Positions 1 to 9,790 of a stretch of 48,424 nucleotides of DNA are shown in pieces. The notes under the pieces are model-generated. The model made no database searches. It saw nothing but the letters and a program-made list of their open reading frames with translations, and had not been told where the DNA came from. A program made the translations under genes and the position numbers. How positions within the stretch are numbered: position 1 is the first letter of the stretch; each line of letters begins with the position of its first letter. Source of the stretch: Folioceros fuciformis (taxonomy: Eukaryota; Anthocerotophyta; Anthocerotopsida; Anthocerotales); contig JBNGIO010006293.1 in NCBI GenBank assembly GCA_049999805.1, positions 70,747 through 119,170 of the forward strand. Direction: 5' to 3'.

Positions 1-690
1 TCTATATAGTATTTTAAGTCTACTTTAAGGAAGAAATTTTAATTTACAAATACATAGAGTCAGGTTCTTAGTTTACTTCAAGAATTAGGAACTAAATTAG
101 ATTTCGTAGAGGTTCAAAATTATTTTACACCTAGACAGCTCAAGCTTCATGGTCTCAAAACTTAAAAGCCAATCTTAGCAAAGCTAACTGAGTTAAAGAC
201 GTGATATGCACACCTTATTTAAGATATGGAACTAGAACCTAATATTTAGGTACGGAATTACCTGAGTGGCTTATTTTATTGTCAAATTTTAATAAAGTAT
301 CCATCTTTTGTTTCTTTCAAGGCGAAGGAGGATTTGTGCTTGATCCTTGTGCTAAGGTTTACACGCACTCCCACACTTGCATGAGGAGTCCTAACAAGGA
401 ATTGATAGCAGGAGCCAATCAAATTTGCGTCATATGTTCGAGTACGATCAGAGGTAAAATGTTTAATATGCAACACAGCCAACACTGGAGATGTCTGACC
501 CAGTTGTTATAGTTTGTGGGGCATGAGATTTTTTTGTGTGCGTCGGCTAACATTGTCGTCACTATGACCAACGTCGTGGGATCAAATCTACTACCTTCTA
601 AAGGTAGGCAGCATGCAGCTTAACATCTTGCCGGGTAGTGGGTCGGGTACTAGCTGCAAGCCTTAGGCAGCGTGGCTACTGACCTTGCTG
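1..690. other. AT-rich intergenic DNA, no gene seen
   Basis: I see no convincing coding region. Short reading frames here have no recognisable motif. The upstream exon or exons of the receptor kinase that follows should lie here or beyond the window edge, but no ectodomain-like coding stretch is visible. Confidence 0.5.
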
Positions 691-697
691 GATCCTT

Positions 698-2112
698 TTG
701 TTGTGTTGTGTAGCTACCGTCATCGGCATTCTGGTCGTTCCGGTCATTCTTGTTGTGACGGGAATAGTTTTCGTATTGTTCTGCCTCTGCAGACAGTGTG
801 GGCGTTTCAAGGGGCTGGCCTTTACATCTCACCAGCAGCACCCTTGGTGCAGACAGTTCACGCTCCATTCCCTCCAGGCTCGCTTCAAACACTCATGGCA
901 GCATGGGCCTCTCGTTGTACTTTCTTCCAGCTCCAAGTATTGCAGAAGGCAACAGATAATTTCTCTGCCCACAAAGAGCTTGGAAGCGGGGGATTCGGCA
1001 CCGTGTATAAGGGTTCCCTTGAGGACGGCAGGGTAGTTGCCGTCAAGAAATCTAAGCATGCAGGAAACCGGGACCTGGAACAGTTTGTGAACGAAGTTTC
1101 CATTCTGTCCCGGCTGAACCACAACAATCTGGTCCTGCTTCTGGGCTGCTGTGTCGAGATGGAGGTTCCCTCACTGGTTTACGAGTTCATCTCCAACGGC
1201 ACCCTACAGGACCACCTGAGGCAAGCTAGACAGGGTCAATCCTCTGCGCTGCACTGGACCAGAAGGCTTGCCATTGCTATCCAGACTGCCGAGGCCCTCA
1301 AGTACCTGCACGTCTTGGCCAGGCCTCCCATTTTTCACCGGGACGTCAAGTCTGCAAATATCCTGCTGGATGAAACCTTCAATGCCAAAGTTGCAGACTT
1401 CGGCCTTTCCAAACTGGTGGACAATGGTAGGACCCACATCTCCACCTACGTGAGAGGAACTCCAGGATACATTGACCCCGATTACGTCCAAAACTTGCAG
1501 GTGACTGACAACGCGGATGTCTTCAGTTTCGGGGTGGTGCTGGTGGAGCTGGTAACTGGTCAAAAACCTGTGGACATGAGCAGGGAGTTCTGCAATATCA
1601 CCGACTACTGTGTCCCTTTGATCAAACGGGGTAGGATGCGGGAGATAATTGATCCTACCCTACTCGACTGTCTCACTCCCGAGGACATGGACAGCATCCA
1701 AACAGTTGCACAGGTTGGTCATTTGGTGGCCCCTCCCCTTCCTCACCCTTCTTCCATCATGTTCATATTCACCTACCATTTGAAAACTGTCACTTCCGTT
1801 TGCACATCCTTGTAGGTGGCTGTGGCTTGTCTATCGCGCACTCGGGATAGGAGACCGTCCATGACACAAGTGGTAGCAATGCTGAATAGGGTGGGCACAT
1901 CCCATCCGAGCCCGCTTGATTTTTTCCACGACGATAACGTGTCTGAAGGAGATCTGTGTATGGTATGCAACTTCCGCAGCTGTTCCAAATTATCCAGCTC
2001 TTCATCCCTCCTTGCGACACCTGCTGGCTCTAGTCCTTCGAATTCGACCGTGGTGAATGTGGCTTGCACCACTTCCCTCTTGGCTGCAAGCTCTCCTCAT
2101 GTAATGTTATGA
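698..2112 (+). CDS. WAK/LRK10L-type receptor-like kinase, 5' partial, apparent frameshift
   Basis: This is a plasma-membrane Ser/Thr receptor kinase, of which only the transmembrane segment and kinase are visible. A strongly hydrophobic segment (about 711-775, motif GILVVPVILVVTGIVFVLF) lies in one frame. The kinase begins near 925 in the next frame with LQKATDNFS and GSGGFGTVYKG. It continues with the VAVKK lysine, HRDVKSANILLD catalytic loop, DFGLSKL, GTPGYIDPDY activation segment and DVFSFGVVLVELVTG. A phase-0 GT-AG intron (1714-1815, 102 bp) separates TVAQ from VAVACLSRTRDRRPSM; the frame ends at 2112. The two frames appear to switch around 830-845, so either one base is inserted or lost or a tiny intron is missed. 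No extracellular domain or ATG is visible upstream; an acceptor-like TAG at 711-713 could open the TM exon. All key catalytic residues are intact, so decay, if real, is recent. The WAK/LRK10L class is judged from kinase motifs only. Confidence 0.75.
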
Positions 2113-2229
2113 AAGCTCTCGCTGATACAAGATTCCTTACCAAAGACGAATTGTCCTCGAAGATACATAAATTGGTTGGTGACAAGAATATGGCGGAGTA
2201 CTTCATGTGCAAGGACGACGAGAAATTTT

Positions 2230-2480
2230 GTTCACCACGAGAGGAGGAAAAGATTAAAAGAGGGCAGAGACAGGAGGAGGAAAGGGATAGAGGATGGAAA
2301 ACCTGAGGAGGAAAAAATTAAAAGAGGGCAGAGACCGAAGGAGGAAAAGACCAATAGAGCGCAGAAAACTACATGAAGCAAGACTAGTAGGGGGCAAAAA
2401 AAACTAGTAGAGTGTCAAAAGACAAGCCCCAAATAAGAGGAAAAGATCAATGGAGGGCCGAAAGCCACGAGAGGGGCTAG
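2230..2480. repeat. Purine-rich degenerate tandem repeat
   Basis: A purine-dominated block repeats a core of the form GAGGAGGAAAAGATTAAAAG followed by AGGGCAGAGAC. The two best copies start near 2240 and 2304, and two or more weaker copies follow to about 2480. It directly follows the receptor kinase and encodes nothing recognisable. Confidence 0.6.
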
Positions 2481-4015
2481 TCTCAAAAGAACCGAAGTTG
2501 ATGACGTTGCTAGACTTGCACTAGTAGCCAACCTGTAAATCGGTTGTGCCAGAGCTCTTTACAAACATGCTCTCGAAGGAAGGCCACCACCAAAAGAGAA
2601 ACCCATAAAGTATCAAGAAGCCCTTGCACATTATACCATGGGCCTTAAGAGAAGGGGGATAAAAACGAGATTGTCTTGTAGTGAAATCTCATCATAATAG
2701 CAAAAGATGCTAATTCAGAATGCTTGAATGCACAACCCAGCTAGAAGATACGATCATTCTCCCTTCCCTAAACATGAACAAATGTGGGCACAAGAGGGAT
2801 TGGGAATGGACAAGTCCATGAGGACGACACTTTGTGCTTGCACATGCTACTTTTCCAAAAGAGAGGCGTGAAGGCCACACATCCCTGCCACTACGAAGGA
2901 GGAGAAAGGAAGCATAACTCCGTGAAAATCTAAGGATAAGAAGTCCCTAACTTGCATAAGAGAAAACCTATAAGGTGAATTCTCCGTTCTCAACCCTCAA
3001 GATGAAGCCCTTAGGAACAAGATGGAGTTCTTAACAAAGAGAGAACTTGGCTTAAAAACTAATACACCATGATTGAAGTAAAAAGAGGTTAGCTACCTAA
3101 AAATGCAGTTGGCCAACACCCCACAATGGCAAAGCCCCTGTTTTTTCCTAGCCAAAATTTTTGGTGGTACATTTGAAAGTACCAAGGCCTAAATGGTGAT
3201 CTCACAAGGTTACATTATCCAATTGTCAAAATTCCTTAGACTTGATAAGAAAGTAGAAGAATGAGCAACAGTTCTAATTAGATAACTTAACCTGTGTGCA
3301 AAGCAAGAAGGTAGAAGAATGAATACTATATGAGGGTCCTTGATTTACATAAGGTCCTCGATTTGTGTGTGGTCCTAAAGTAAGCCAAGTTTTTTCCGAG
3401 GCCATTTTAGCAAATTGCTAAACAAAATGAGAGGTTCCATTAGAACCCGAGTTGGGGACCCCAAAACTGGTAGTTTTTGCAAGGAAGTATATCTCTTTTA
3501 GGGTTTAGGGTTCCACATACTGAAAGAGGGCATGTTGCTTAAGGGTGTCTAAACTATTTGGCAAACTTGACCTAAAGTGCTTGAGGAAATAGGTTACAAG
3601 AGAAGAGATTGAATGGTCGCTTGACCCTTTTCCCTAGCTCCAAGATATGAGTGTGTCTTCAAGTGCGGATGAAAAAATGAATTTTGGGAGATTAACATTA
3701 CACCATGGCAAAGAGGGGCACTCCCTAATAAATCCTTCTATGGCTAAATGAATAGTAGAACTTGGATGAAGAATCATAGAAAGAGAAAAAAAAATGGGAT
3801 AAGGCTAACCAAGTGGCCATAGCATTCTTGCATTCTGAAAAAATGGTAACCATGGAAATTGTGATAAAAAAATTCTCCATGTCCACTTTAGGGCCACTAT
3901 ATTTGTAAATCTAAGTAGGGTTTAGGGCCAAGTTTGCTAAGTAGATATGTTTGTAGCCCTAAATGTAAGTAGATATAGTGAAACATAACTTGAAGGGGAG
4001 GAGTGAGAAAGCGGA
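2481..4015. other. Degraded AT-rich intergenic DNA
   Basis: There are no reading frames of useful length and no recognisable domain. Scattered gggtttaggg-like words and a phrase of the type AGGGGCACTCC (near 3715) recur elsewhere in the window (about 12,533 and 44,010). This suggests fragments of an old dispersed repeat. Confidence 0.5.
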
Positions 4016-4063
4016 GGGGTGCATAAAAAGTTGTAGCCCTGTCACCCGAAAGCAGCGCTTGGT

Positions 4064-4072
4064 GGCGGGAAA
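4064..4072 (-). promoter_or_regulatory. E2F-type site 1 upstream of RBR
   Basis: GGCGGGAAA is the reverse complement of the E2F/DP consensus TTTCCCGCC. It lies about 500 bp upstream of the RBR start codon and just downstream of an ATAAAAAG TATA-like word (about 4023). RBR genes are known E2F targets in plants, so autoregulation is plausible. Confidence 0.65.
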
Positions 4073-4115
4073 GGGAGCACGGCGGTTGGCTTAACCCCGG
4101 TTAGGGCTACGGAAT

Positions 4116-4125
4116 GGCGGGAAAA
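4116..4125 (-). promoter_or_regulatory. E2F-type site 2 upstream of RBR
   Basis: GGCGGGAAAA is a second exact E2F-type site in the same orientation, 52 bp from the first (about five helical turns). It lies about 450 bp before the RBR start codon. The pairing makes chance occurrence less likely. Confidence 0.65.
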
Positions 4126-4572
4126 TTCCAGGCCGGCCTGCTTTCACATATCCAAGCGCATCCCATTACTGGTCCCCGCACAAATCCTGCCCTCCCGCCT
4201 GCAAACGTGCGCAGGCAGCGTCGGAATCTGCATGCTGATTTCCGTGCGCCCAGGCCATGGCAGTGTTGCTCCAGCTGTGACACATGTTCATTCCATCTCC
4301 TCTAGCAGCCCATGATGCGTGAATTGCGAGAATGCACTTTCCTTGCGTTTCAGATTCGAGTGCGGTCTCAAAACCTTGTGGAGGACTCTGCAATCTCAAT
4401 CTCTCTTGGCCCACACCGGTGGTTTGGATGGGATGTGTGAATTTGGATCAACAAGGGATACTCCATGTCGAGTGGATGGCTTTATTTTGGGCACTGCGTG
4501 CTGAATGAGTTACTTTCCTCCTGTGTCTGACGCATCTTCGTTGGCTAGGGGAGGAGGAAAGGGGAAGGGATA

Positions 4573-7500
4573 ATGGAGGAAGGGCCCGGCTCGCCTGTGG
4601 TCAGGAGGGAGGCGGGGGCTGCCACTCTGGCAGACGAGGCTGCGGAAGGTGTCCATTCCATCTCCTTGAGGCTTTTCAAGAGTCGCGGGAGAGACGCGAA
4701 CGGGGACCTCGGCCAGGAGAACCGGGACAGCACTCTGGTCATGATGAAATGTATGGAGGAGTATTTTCGCGAGTGTGAGAGGCTCGGCCTTGTGATGGAT
4801 GATGCGCTGCTTCAGCAGGCCTTGGAATTGTTCAGGAAGGTTAGGTGTCCGTTGCTCACCAATGTGGACGCCACGGAGACTAGCCGCGGGGTGGAGCGGA
4901 TCTGGGGCCCGTGCTTGCTCTACACCGTGAAGAGGTTGAGTGGCGTGGTCTCTGGTGAGGGAAAGAACGGATCTTGCTTCACCCTTTCTCAGCTTTTGCA
5001 GATCACCAGGCTGAGTGTGGTGGAATTCTACAAGGAGCTTGCGCAGTTTGTCTCCAAGGTCGGCCCCACAATGAAGACCTTGTTCGGAGAGGACTACGAG
5101 AGGAGGCTACAGATCAGGGAATCGCAGACCAACTTTGCACATCTCGGGGTGTTGTTCAGTTATTACAAGCGTGTGTACCAGGATTATTTTCTCGGGTTGG
5201 AAAGCCCTGCGCCGTCACGGCCGGGATCTAAGTTCAGTCTCCACGTGCAGTTTGGCTGGCTGCTGTTTCTGGTGCTCAGGGTCCGCGTGCTACCGCAGTT
5301 CACCGACCTGGTGACCTGCACTAATGGCCTTCTTGCTGTGATCACGACCATGATCCTGCACATGCCGCCAGCCCTGAGGAAGGTGTCTGCGGACGATTCC
5401 AGCAAGTTTGCTGTCAGGACTCCGGAAGGGGTCAATGTGATTGCCTCTTTGTGCCACCTGTACTACGCGTCTGAAAAGGATGTGTCGGACATGGTTGAGA
5501 AGGCTGGGTCCATGATATCAGACATATTGCACAGGAGCCACGGCCTGTCGATTGCCACTCGGGGTGGGCAGGTCTACGGATTCAGCACTGATGGTGTGCC
5601 CTATTTTCAGGGCTTGATGGAGGATGGGCGCTTGGCTAGCAATCTGGATTCTCTGGAAAGGGACTATGAGCTTTTCCATGAAGCTCAGGGGGAGCTGGAT
5701 GAGAGAGTTTTTATCAGGGAGGATGAGACGTTGATTGGAGCTACGTCCCTGAGTTCCTTGAGTGTCTCGGGGGTGAAACGCAAGTTTGATGCCATGTCTT
5801 CTCCACAGCATGTCACCGGAGCATCGGCAGGGACTTCTCCTCTCGGCACTCTTAACTCCCCTTGCTCATCTCCGCTGAAAGGGGAATCAGTTGCAGTTGC
5901 TTCTAGCAAGATGCCCCCTCCAACACCAGTCACCACAAGTATGACAACTGCCAAGTGGTTTCGCACTGTTATTGCTCCTCTACCCTCGGAGCCTTCTGCT
6001 GAGCTTCTGCAGGCTTTTCGATCTTGTGATCATGATGTGACCAGTGACATCCGAACCAGGGTACAAATTCTGATGGAAGGCATTTTTTCGAGCAGTGCAG
6101 CAGGAAACTGGCGAGTCTGGGGAGGAGCCAGAGGCACTGCTCTGACGGACTCTATTTGGGCAGTGCAGCGAAGGATGGAAGCAACAAAGTTATACTACAA
6201 GGTGCTGGGCGCTATGTGCAGATCTGAGGCACAGAGACAGCCCGGGAGTAATTTAACTTCTCTTCTTACCAATGAGAGATTCCACCGCTGCATGATAGCT
6301 TGCTCTGCAGAGCTTGTTCTTGCAACGCACAAAACGGTGACAATGACTTTCCATGCAGTTCTTGAGGCAACAGGTATAACTGCATTTGATTTAAGCAAAG
6401 TTATTGAGGGGTTTGTAAGGTACGAAGAGACCCTACCAAGAGAACTGAAGAGGCATTTGAACTCTTTAGAAGAACGGCTTCTGGAGAGCATGGCATGGGA
6501 GCGAGGGTCATCGATGTACAACTCCTTACTTGTGGCCAAGCCATCTTTTGCTGCAGAAATCAACAGGTTATGTTTGCTACCAGAGCCAATGCCATCATTG
6601 GATGTACCGATTGTAGGAATTTTGCAGCGACATTCAGCAGAGGGAGTAGGTGGGGAGATAGCTGCATCTCCTCCCAGGCCATCAGTGGGCTGGGGAGGGA
6701 AGGGAAGTATTGGAATTCTGGGCTCCTCAGAACAACCAGGGATGTCCAGTTTAAGATCTCCTGCGAAGGAAAGGCCATCTGCCTTTTCGGCTTTCACCTC
6801 TCCTCTCAAGGGCCGGATGCAGCCTAGCTTGCAATCTCAGTTTGCCAGCCCTCAGAGGCCCGGACCTCTGGGTGGTGGTGAAACCTGCGCAGAAATCGTG
6901 ATAAATGTCTTCTTCCAAAAGGTTCTCAAGCTTGCTGCTATCAGGATACGGAGCCTGTGCGAGCGTCTCCAGGTCGCCAATGCAATTATGGAACAGGTGT
7001 TCGGCACAATGAAACAGATGTTGCACAATGGAACAAGTGTGTTCTTCAATCGGCACATTGACCAACTCATACTTTGCTGCATCTATGGAGTCTGCAAGGT
7101 GAGCAGAGTTAATGTTACGTTTCGGGACATCATTTTCCATTATCGGAAACAGCCACAGTGCAAGCCTAATGTATTCAGGAATGTCTTCATTGACTCTCCC
7201 TCCATGAGACGAACAGGGAAAGCTTCAGGTCAGGAGGCAGGGACTGGAGATATTATCCGCTTCTACAATGAAGTGTTCGTTCCCACGGCCAAGGTCTTCC
7301 TACTGCGCCCGGGGTCTAATGGGACTTCTTCTTTGTCTACTGGAGAGAGTGCAGAAGGTTCGGGTTCTGATGGCCAGCCCCCCGAAGGAGCAGAGCCTTC
7401 CACTTTCCCAACCTTGCCTGATATGTCTCCCAAGAAGGTGTCAGCCACACACAATGTGTTCGTGTCACCGCTGCGAGCAATGAAGATGGACTTCATAATG

Positions 7501-7797
7501 TCACCTCACACTCGCAGTCTCTATGCCTGTGTGGGGGAGAGCACACATGCGTACCAAAGCCCTTCCAAAGACCTATCTGCCATCAACAGCCGACTCAACA
7601 ACAGCAGACGCCTGGATTTCGGTGACAATCCTCTGGTGAGGGAGAGGGACCCTCCTACGGCTCGTGCAGCAGCAGAAGAGTCCAGTTACCCGAGCAGCTC
7701 TCGTGGCGGTGTCAACCCCTCGGGGGTCCCTCAGCAGTCTCAGGCTACTCCTTGGACCAGCTCGAAGGGGGTTATTCCTGCTCCCAAGACTTCTTGA
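4573..7797 (+). CDS. RBR: Retinoblastoma-related protein, single exon
   Basis: A 1074-residue RBR, the plant pocket protein that represses E2F/DP targets at the G1/S transition and recruits chromatin partners in the nucleus. The N-terminal cyclin-fold domain spans about residues 75-235 (GVERIWGPCLLYTVKRL, DLVTCTNGLLAV). Pocket A is about 457-672 (MTTAKWFRTVIAPL, LLTNERFHRCMIACSAELVL, HLNSLEERLLESMAWERGSS). The spacer is about 673-768. Pocket B is about 769-905 (GGGETCAE, HIDQLILCCIYGVCKVSRVN, YRKQPQCKP, FYNEVFVP). The C-terminal region carries DMSPKKVSA, NVFVSPLR and YACVGESTHAYQSPSKDLSA. Several S-P-x-K/R sites (SPLK twice, SPAK, SPKK, SPLR, SPSK) fit CDK phosphorylation. Length matches the family. 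The whole gene is one uninterrupted frame, whereas Arabidopsis RBR1 has many introns. No lesion is visible, so this looks functional; a retrogene origin is possible. Two E2F-type sites lie upstream. Confidence 0.96.
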   Translation: MEEGPGSPVVRREAGAATLADEAAEGVHSISLRLFKSRGRDANGDLGQENRDSTLVMMKCMEEYFRECERLGLVMDDALLQQALELFRKVRCPLLTNVDATETSRGVERIWGPCLLYTVKRLSGVVSGEGKNGSCFTLSQLLQITRLSVVEFYKELAQFVSKVGPTMKTLFGEDYERRLQIRESQTNFAHLGVLFSYYKRVYQDYFLGLESPAPSRPGSKFSLHVQFGWLLFLVLRVRVLPQFTDLVTCTNGLLAVITTMILHMPPALRKVSADDSSKFAVRTPEGVNVIASLCHLYYASEKDVSDMVEKAGSMISDILHRSHGLSIATRGGQVYGFSTDGVPYFQGLMEDGRLASNLDSLERDYELFHEAQGELDERVFIREDETLIGATSLSSLSVSGVKRKFDAMSSPQHVTGASAGTSPLGTLNSPCSSPLKGESVAVASSKMPPPTPVTTSMTTAKWFRTVIAPLPSEPSAELLQAFRSCDHDVTSDIRTRVQILMEGIFSSSAAGNWRVWGGARGTALTDSIWAVQRRMEATKLYYKVLGAMCRSEAQRQPGSNLTSLLTNERFHRCMIACSAELVLATHKTVTMTFHAVLEATGITAFDLSKVIEGFVRYEETLPRELKRHLNSLEERLLESMAWERGSSMYNSLLVAKPSFAAEINRLCLLPEPMPSLDVPIVGILQRHSAEGVGGEIAASPPRPSVGWGGKGSIGILGSSEQPGMSSLRSPAKERPSAFSAFTSPLKGRMQPSLQSQFASPQRPGPLGGGETCAEIVINVFFQKVLKLAAIRIRSLCERLQVANAIMEQVFGTMKQMLHNGTSVFFNRHIDQLILCCIYGVCKVSRVNVTFRDIIFHYRKQPQCKPNVFRNVFIDSPSMRRTGKASGQEAGTGDIIRFYNEVFVPTAKVFLLRPGSNGTSSLSTGESAEGSGSDGQPPEGAEPSTFPTLPDMSPKKVSATHNVFVSPLRAMKMDFIMSPHTRSLYACVGESTHAYQSPSKDLSAINSRLNNSRRLDFGDNPLVRERDPPTARAAAEESSYPSSSRGGVNPSGVPQQSQATPWTSSKGVIPAPKTS

Positions 7798-8245
7798 CCC
7801 GGACACAAAGCGCTCTGAACTGTCAGGCTGATCCTTTAAGCTGCAATCGAAATGCGCTGGAAGTTGTCCATCATACGGAGCTCTGGTGAGATACTGAGAC
7901 TTGACCGCAGCAGATAATAAGATATTTTAGGTATAGTGTCCCCGTATGTCGTTGTGGCCACCTCTATCACCTGGTCGGTGTCACACCAGTTTACCGTGAA
8001 AGCGCGCATGCATTTCCCACTCACTCGAGAGGGGGCCACTTACTGCGAACGACGCCGCTTTCCCTGGGTCCATGAATGAGCCACCGGCCTTTCAGCCTAC
8101 CAACCTTGGAATCTTTGGGAATTTGATCCACCACATCAGTCGGCATAACGTCCATGCAAACGAAGGAGTTCTAATAGGAAGGAGAAGAGAGTGCATAGCT
8201 ACCTAATAAATGGTACTTATGCGCGCGTTTCAGGAGCTACCCAAG
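7798..8245. other. RBR-lectin intergenic spacer
   Basis: This holds the RBR 3' flank and the promoter of the first lectin gene. No poly(A) tract or target-site duplication of a retrocopy is evident after the RBR stop. A weak AATAAA-like word occurs at about 8205. Confidence 0.4.
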
Positions 8246-8773
8246 ATGAGTTGTGGAGCCCGGTTGGTAACCTTCACGATCCTCGTGGGTCTAGCAAGCC
8301 GGAGTTTTGAGAGTTGTGGTTTTCCTGCAGCAGGGGCTCAAGAAGAATGTTCTGGGCTGGGACTGTTCTTCCCCGCGAGCCCGATGGAGAAGAATTATCT
8401 TACAAGCTGGGGGTCGGACCACACTGCGGTCCTCCTCCACCACACAGCCCTGGTGAGCATGCCGTACGAGTTCATTATGCAGAACAACTGCGACCTGGTG
8501 CTTTGCAAGGGCAGGAGACAAGTCTTGTGGCACTCCGACACGGCAGGCAACGGCCATCAGTGCTTCGCCCAGCTCCGTTCAGACGGAAATTTGGTAATCA
8601 CCAACGGCATCGGAGCCTTCAATCAGATCTGGAGCAGCGGTACAGGGCCAGGAGCTGTGTTCGGGCCTTTCGAGCTCCATCTCCGAACTACTGGTCGCGT
8701 CGACCTCCAGTATTCTTCTAACGACAACCCAGAGCTCCCCTTGCGTCTGATTACCATCTGGTCCAAGCCTTAG
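8246..8773 (+). CDS. GNA/bulb-type lectin-domain protein 1 (secreted)
   Basis: A small secreted protein with one B-lectin (GNA-type) beta-prism II domain. The start at 8246 (175 residues) is preferred because it opens on a signal peptide (MSCGARLVTFTILVGLA); an in-frame ATG at 8210 would add 12 residues. The domain includes PYEFIMQNNCDLVLCKGR and LRSDGNLVI, with WSSGTG before the third strand set. The mannose-binding signature QxDxNxVxY is degraded: the first copy reads QNNCDLVLC (D, N and Y all changed), the second ends in T, and the third is unrecognisable. Two Cys around the first site (NNC and HQC) match the conserved GNA disulfide. An extra N-terminal Cys (EECSG) pairs by pattern with the Cys that replaces Tyr. 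First of four tandem paralogues, closest to the next one. Mannose binding is doubtful; defence or another binding role is inference. Confidence 0.85.
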   Translation: MSCGARLVTFTILVGLASRSFESCGFPAAGAQEECSGLGLFFPASPMEKNYLTSWGSDHTAVLLHHTALVSMPYEFIMQNNCDLVLCKGRRQVLWHSDTAGNGHQCFAQLRSDGNLVITNGIGAFNQIWSSGTGPGAVFGPFELHLRTTGRVDLQYSSNDNPELPLRLITIWSKP

Positions 8774-9283
8774 TATTTGAGAATCCAGTCCCAAACGACA
8801 AAGAAGGAAGGAAAGAAAGAAAGAGAGAGTCGAGAGATGCTTACGTAGTTGCAAAAGACGTGCGTGAGTCCCATGTACCCGAGGGACTGTCTACAGTACG
8901 CTGTGTATGTATCCTCCTCCTCCTGTAGCCAATGTTTATATGTACAGCAGTTACTACAGGTTCAGGCAAAATCTTATGCCCGTGGAGACCTGTCAACTAA
9001 TATTCGGAATTCCATGCTCCTCGAGAATCGGGACTGGAAGTATTGATGCTATGCTAGCGTCCCCTGGAAGTGTACAAAGATCACCCATCCCGTCCCATCC
9101 CATCCTCTTCCCCTCCAATGGATATATAATGGTGGTGTCGCGCCTTTGAACTAACACGAGAGAGTCTTGTGGTGTAACATTGTGATGCTTTGGCTTTCCA
9201 ACAAAGCATCACAGACACACAACATGCACACGTCGCACACAAGAACATGCACAGCAGGAGGTTTTGAATGCAGTCCTGCAAAG
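8774..9283. other. Spacer with GA-rich run and TATA box
   Basis: A GA-rich microsatellite-like run (about 8801-8834) follows lectin 1. The rest is the promoter of lectin 2, with no independent gene seen. Confidence 0.4.
9123..9130 (+). promoter_or_regulatory. TATA box of lectin 2
   Basis: TATATAAT occurs 161 bp upstream of the lectin 2 start codon, after a C-rich stretch. It is a reasonable core promoter if the leader is about 130 nt. Confidence 0.5.
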
Positions 9284-9790
9284 ATGAATGCCTGGAGATG
9301 TTGGGTGACGGCTATCTTGCTCGTAGCTGTGGCCCGAGCCGTGTCCGGCGACTCTTACGAATGTTCCTTTTTTGCTGGGTTGTTGTATCCTGCCGAAAGC
9401 ATTGGGCGCTACGTCTTGGCCACAGACAGCGACATGACGAGCCTCCAACCTCGCACCGCTCTCTCCAATGGTCCCTACAAGATGATCATGCAGGAAGACT
9501 GCAACCTGGTGCTTTGCAGGCTCAACTTCGAAAAAGTGTGGCAGTCTGATACCAAAAACAAGGGCAACAATTGCTTCCTGCAGCTTCAAGGCGATGGCAA
9601 CCTGACGGTCCTGGACGGCGATCATCCTTTCAAGATGCTCTGGTCGAGCGGCACCGGGAGGGGATATGATCACGGGCCTTATCAACTCATCCTGTGGAAA
9701 ACTGGAGCAATCGGCGTCTACCTCATAAGCCGTGCCCAGACCTCGGAGCCGGAGCTGGTGCAGATCTGGTCTCCTGCATCTAATACTTGA
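9284..9790 (+). CDS. GNA/bulb-type lectin-domain protein 2 (secreted)
   Basis: A 168-residue secreted single-domain GNA-type lectin. The start at 9284 is chosen because MNAWRCWVTAILLVAVARAV is a good signal peptide; the frame stays open upstream with no plausible leader. The first signature reads QEDCNLVLC (Q, D, N and V kept, Tyr replaced by Cys), the second QGDGNLTVL (partly lost), and the third is degenerate. The GNA disulfide cysteines (EDC and NNC) are present. An extra Cys near the mature N terminus (SYECSFF) is shared only with lectin 1, as is the C-terminal IWS ending. Lectins 1 and 2 therefore form one subgroup. Known GNA proteins bind mannose or act in defence; whether this one binds sugar is uncertain. 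Confidence 0.87.
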   Translation: MNAWRCWVTAILLVAVARAVSGDSYECSFFAGLLYPAESIGRYVLATDSDMTSLQPRTALSNGPYKMIMQEDCNLVLCRLNFEKVWQSDTKNKGNNCFLQLQGDGNLTVLDGDHPFKMLWSSGTGRGYDHGPYQLILWKTGAIGVYLISRAQTSEPELVQIWSPASNT

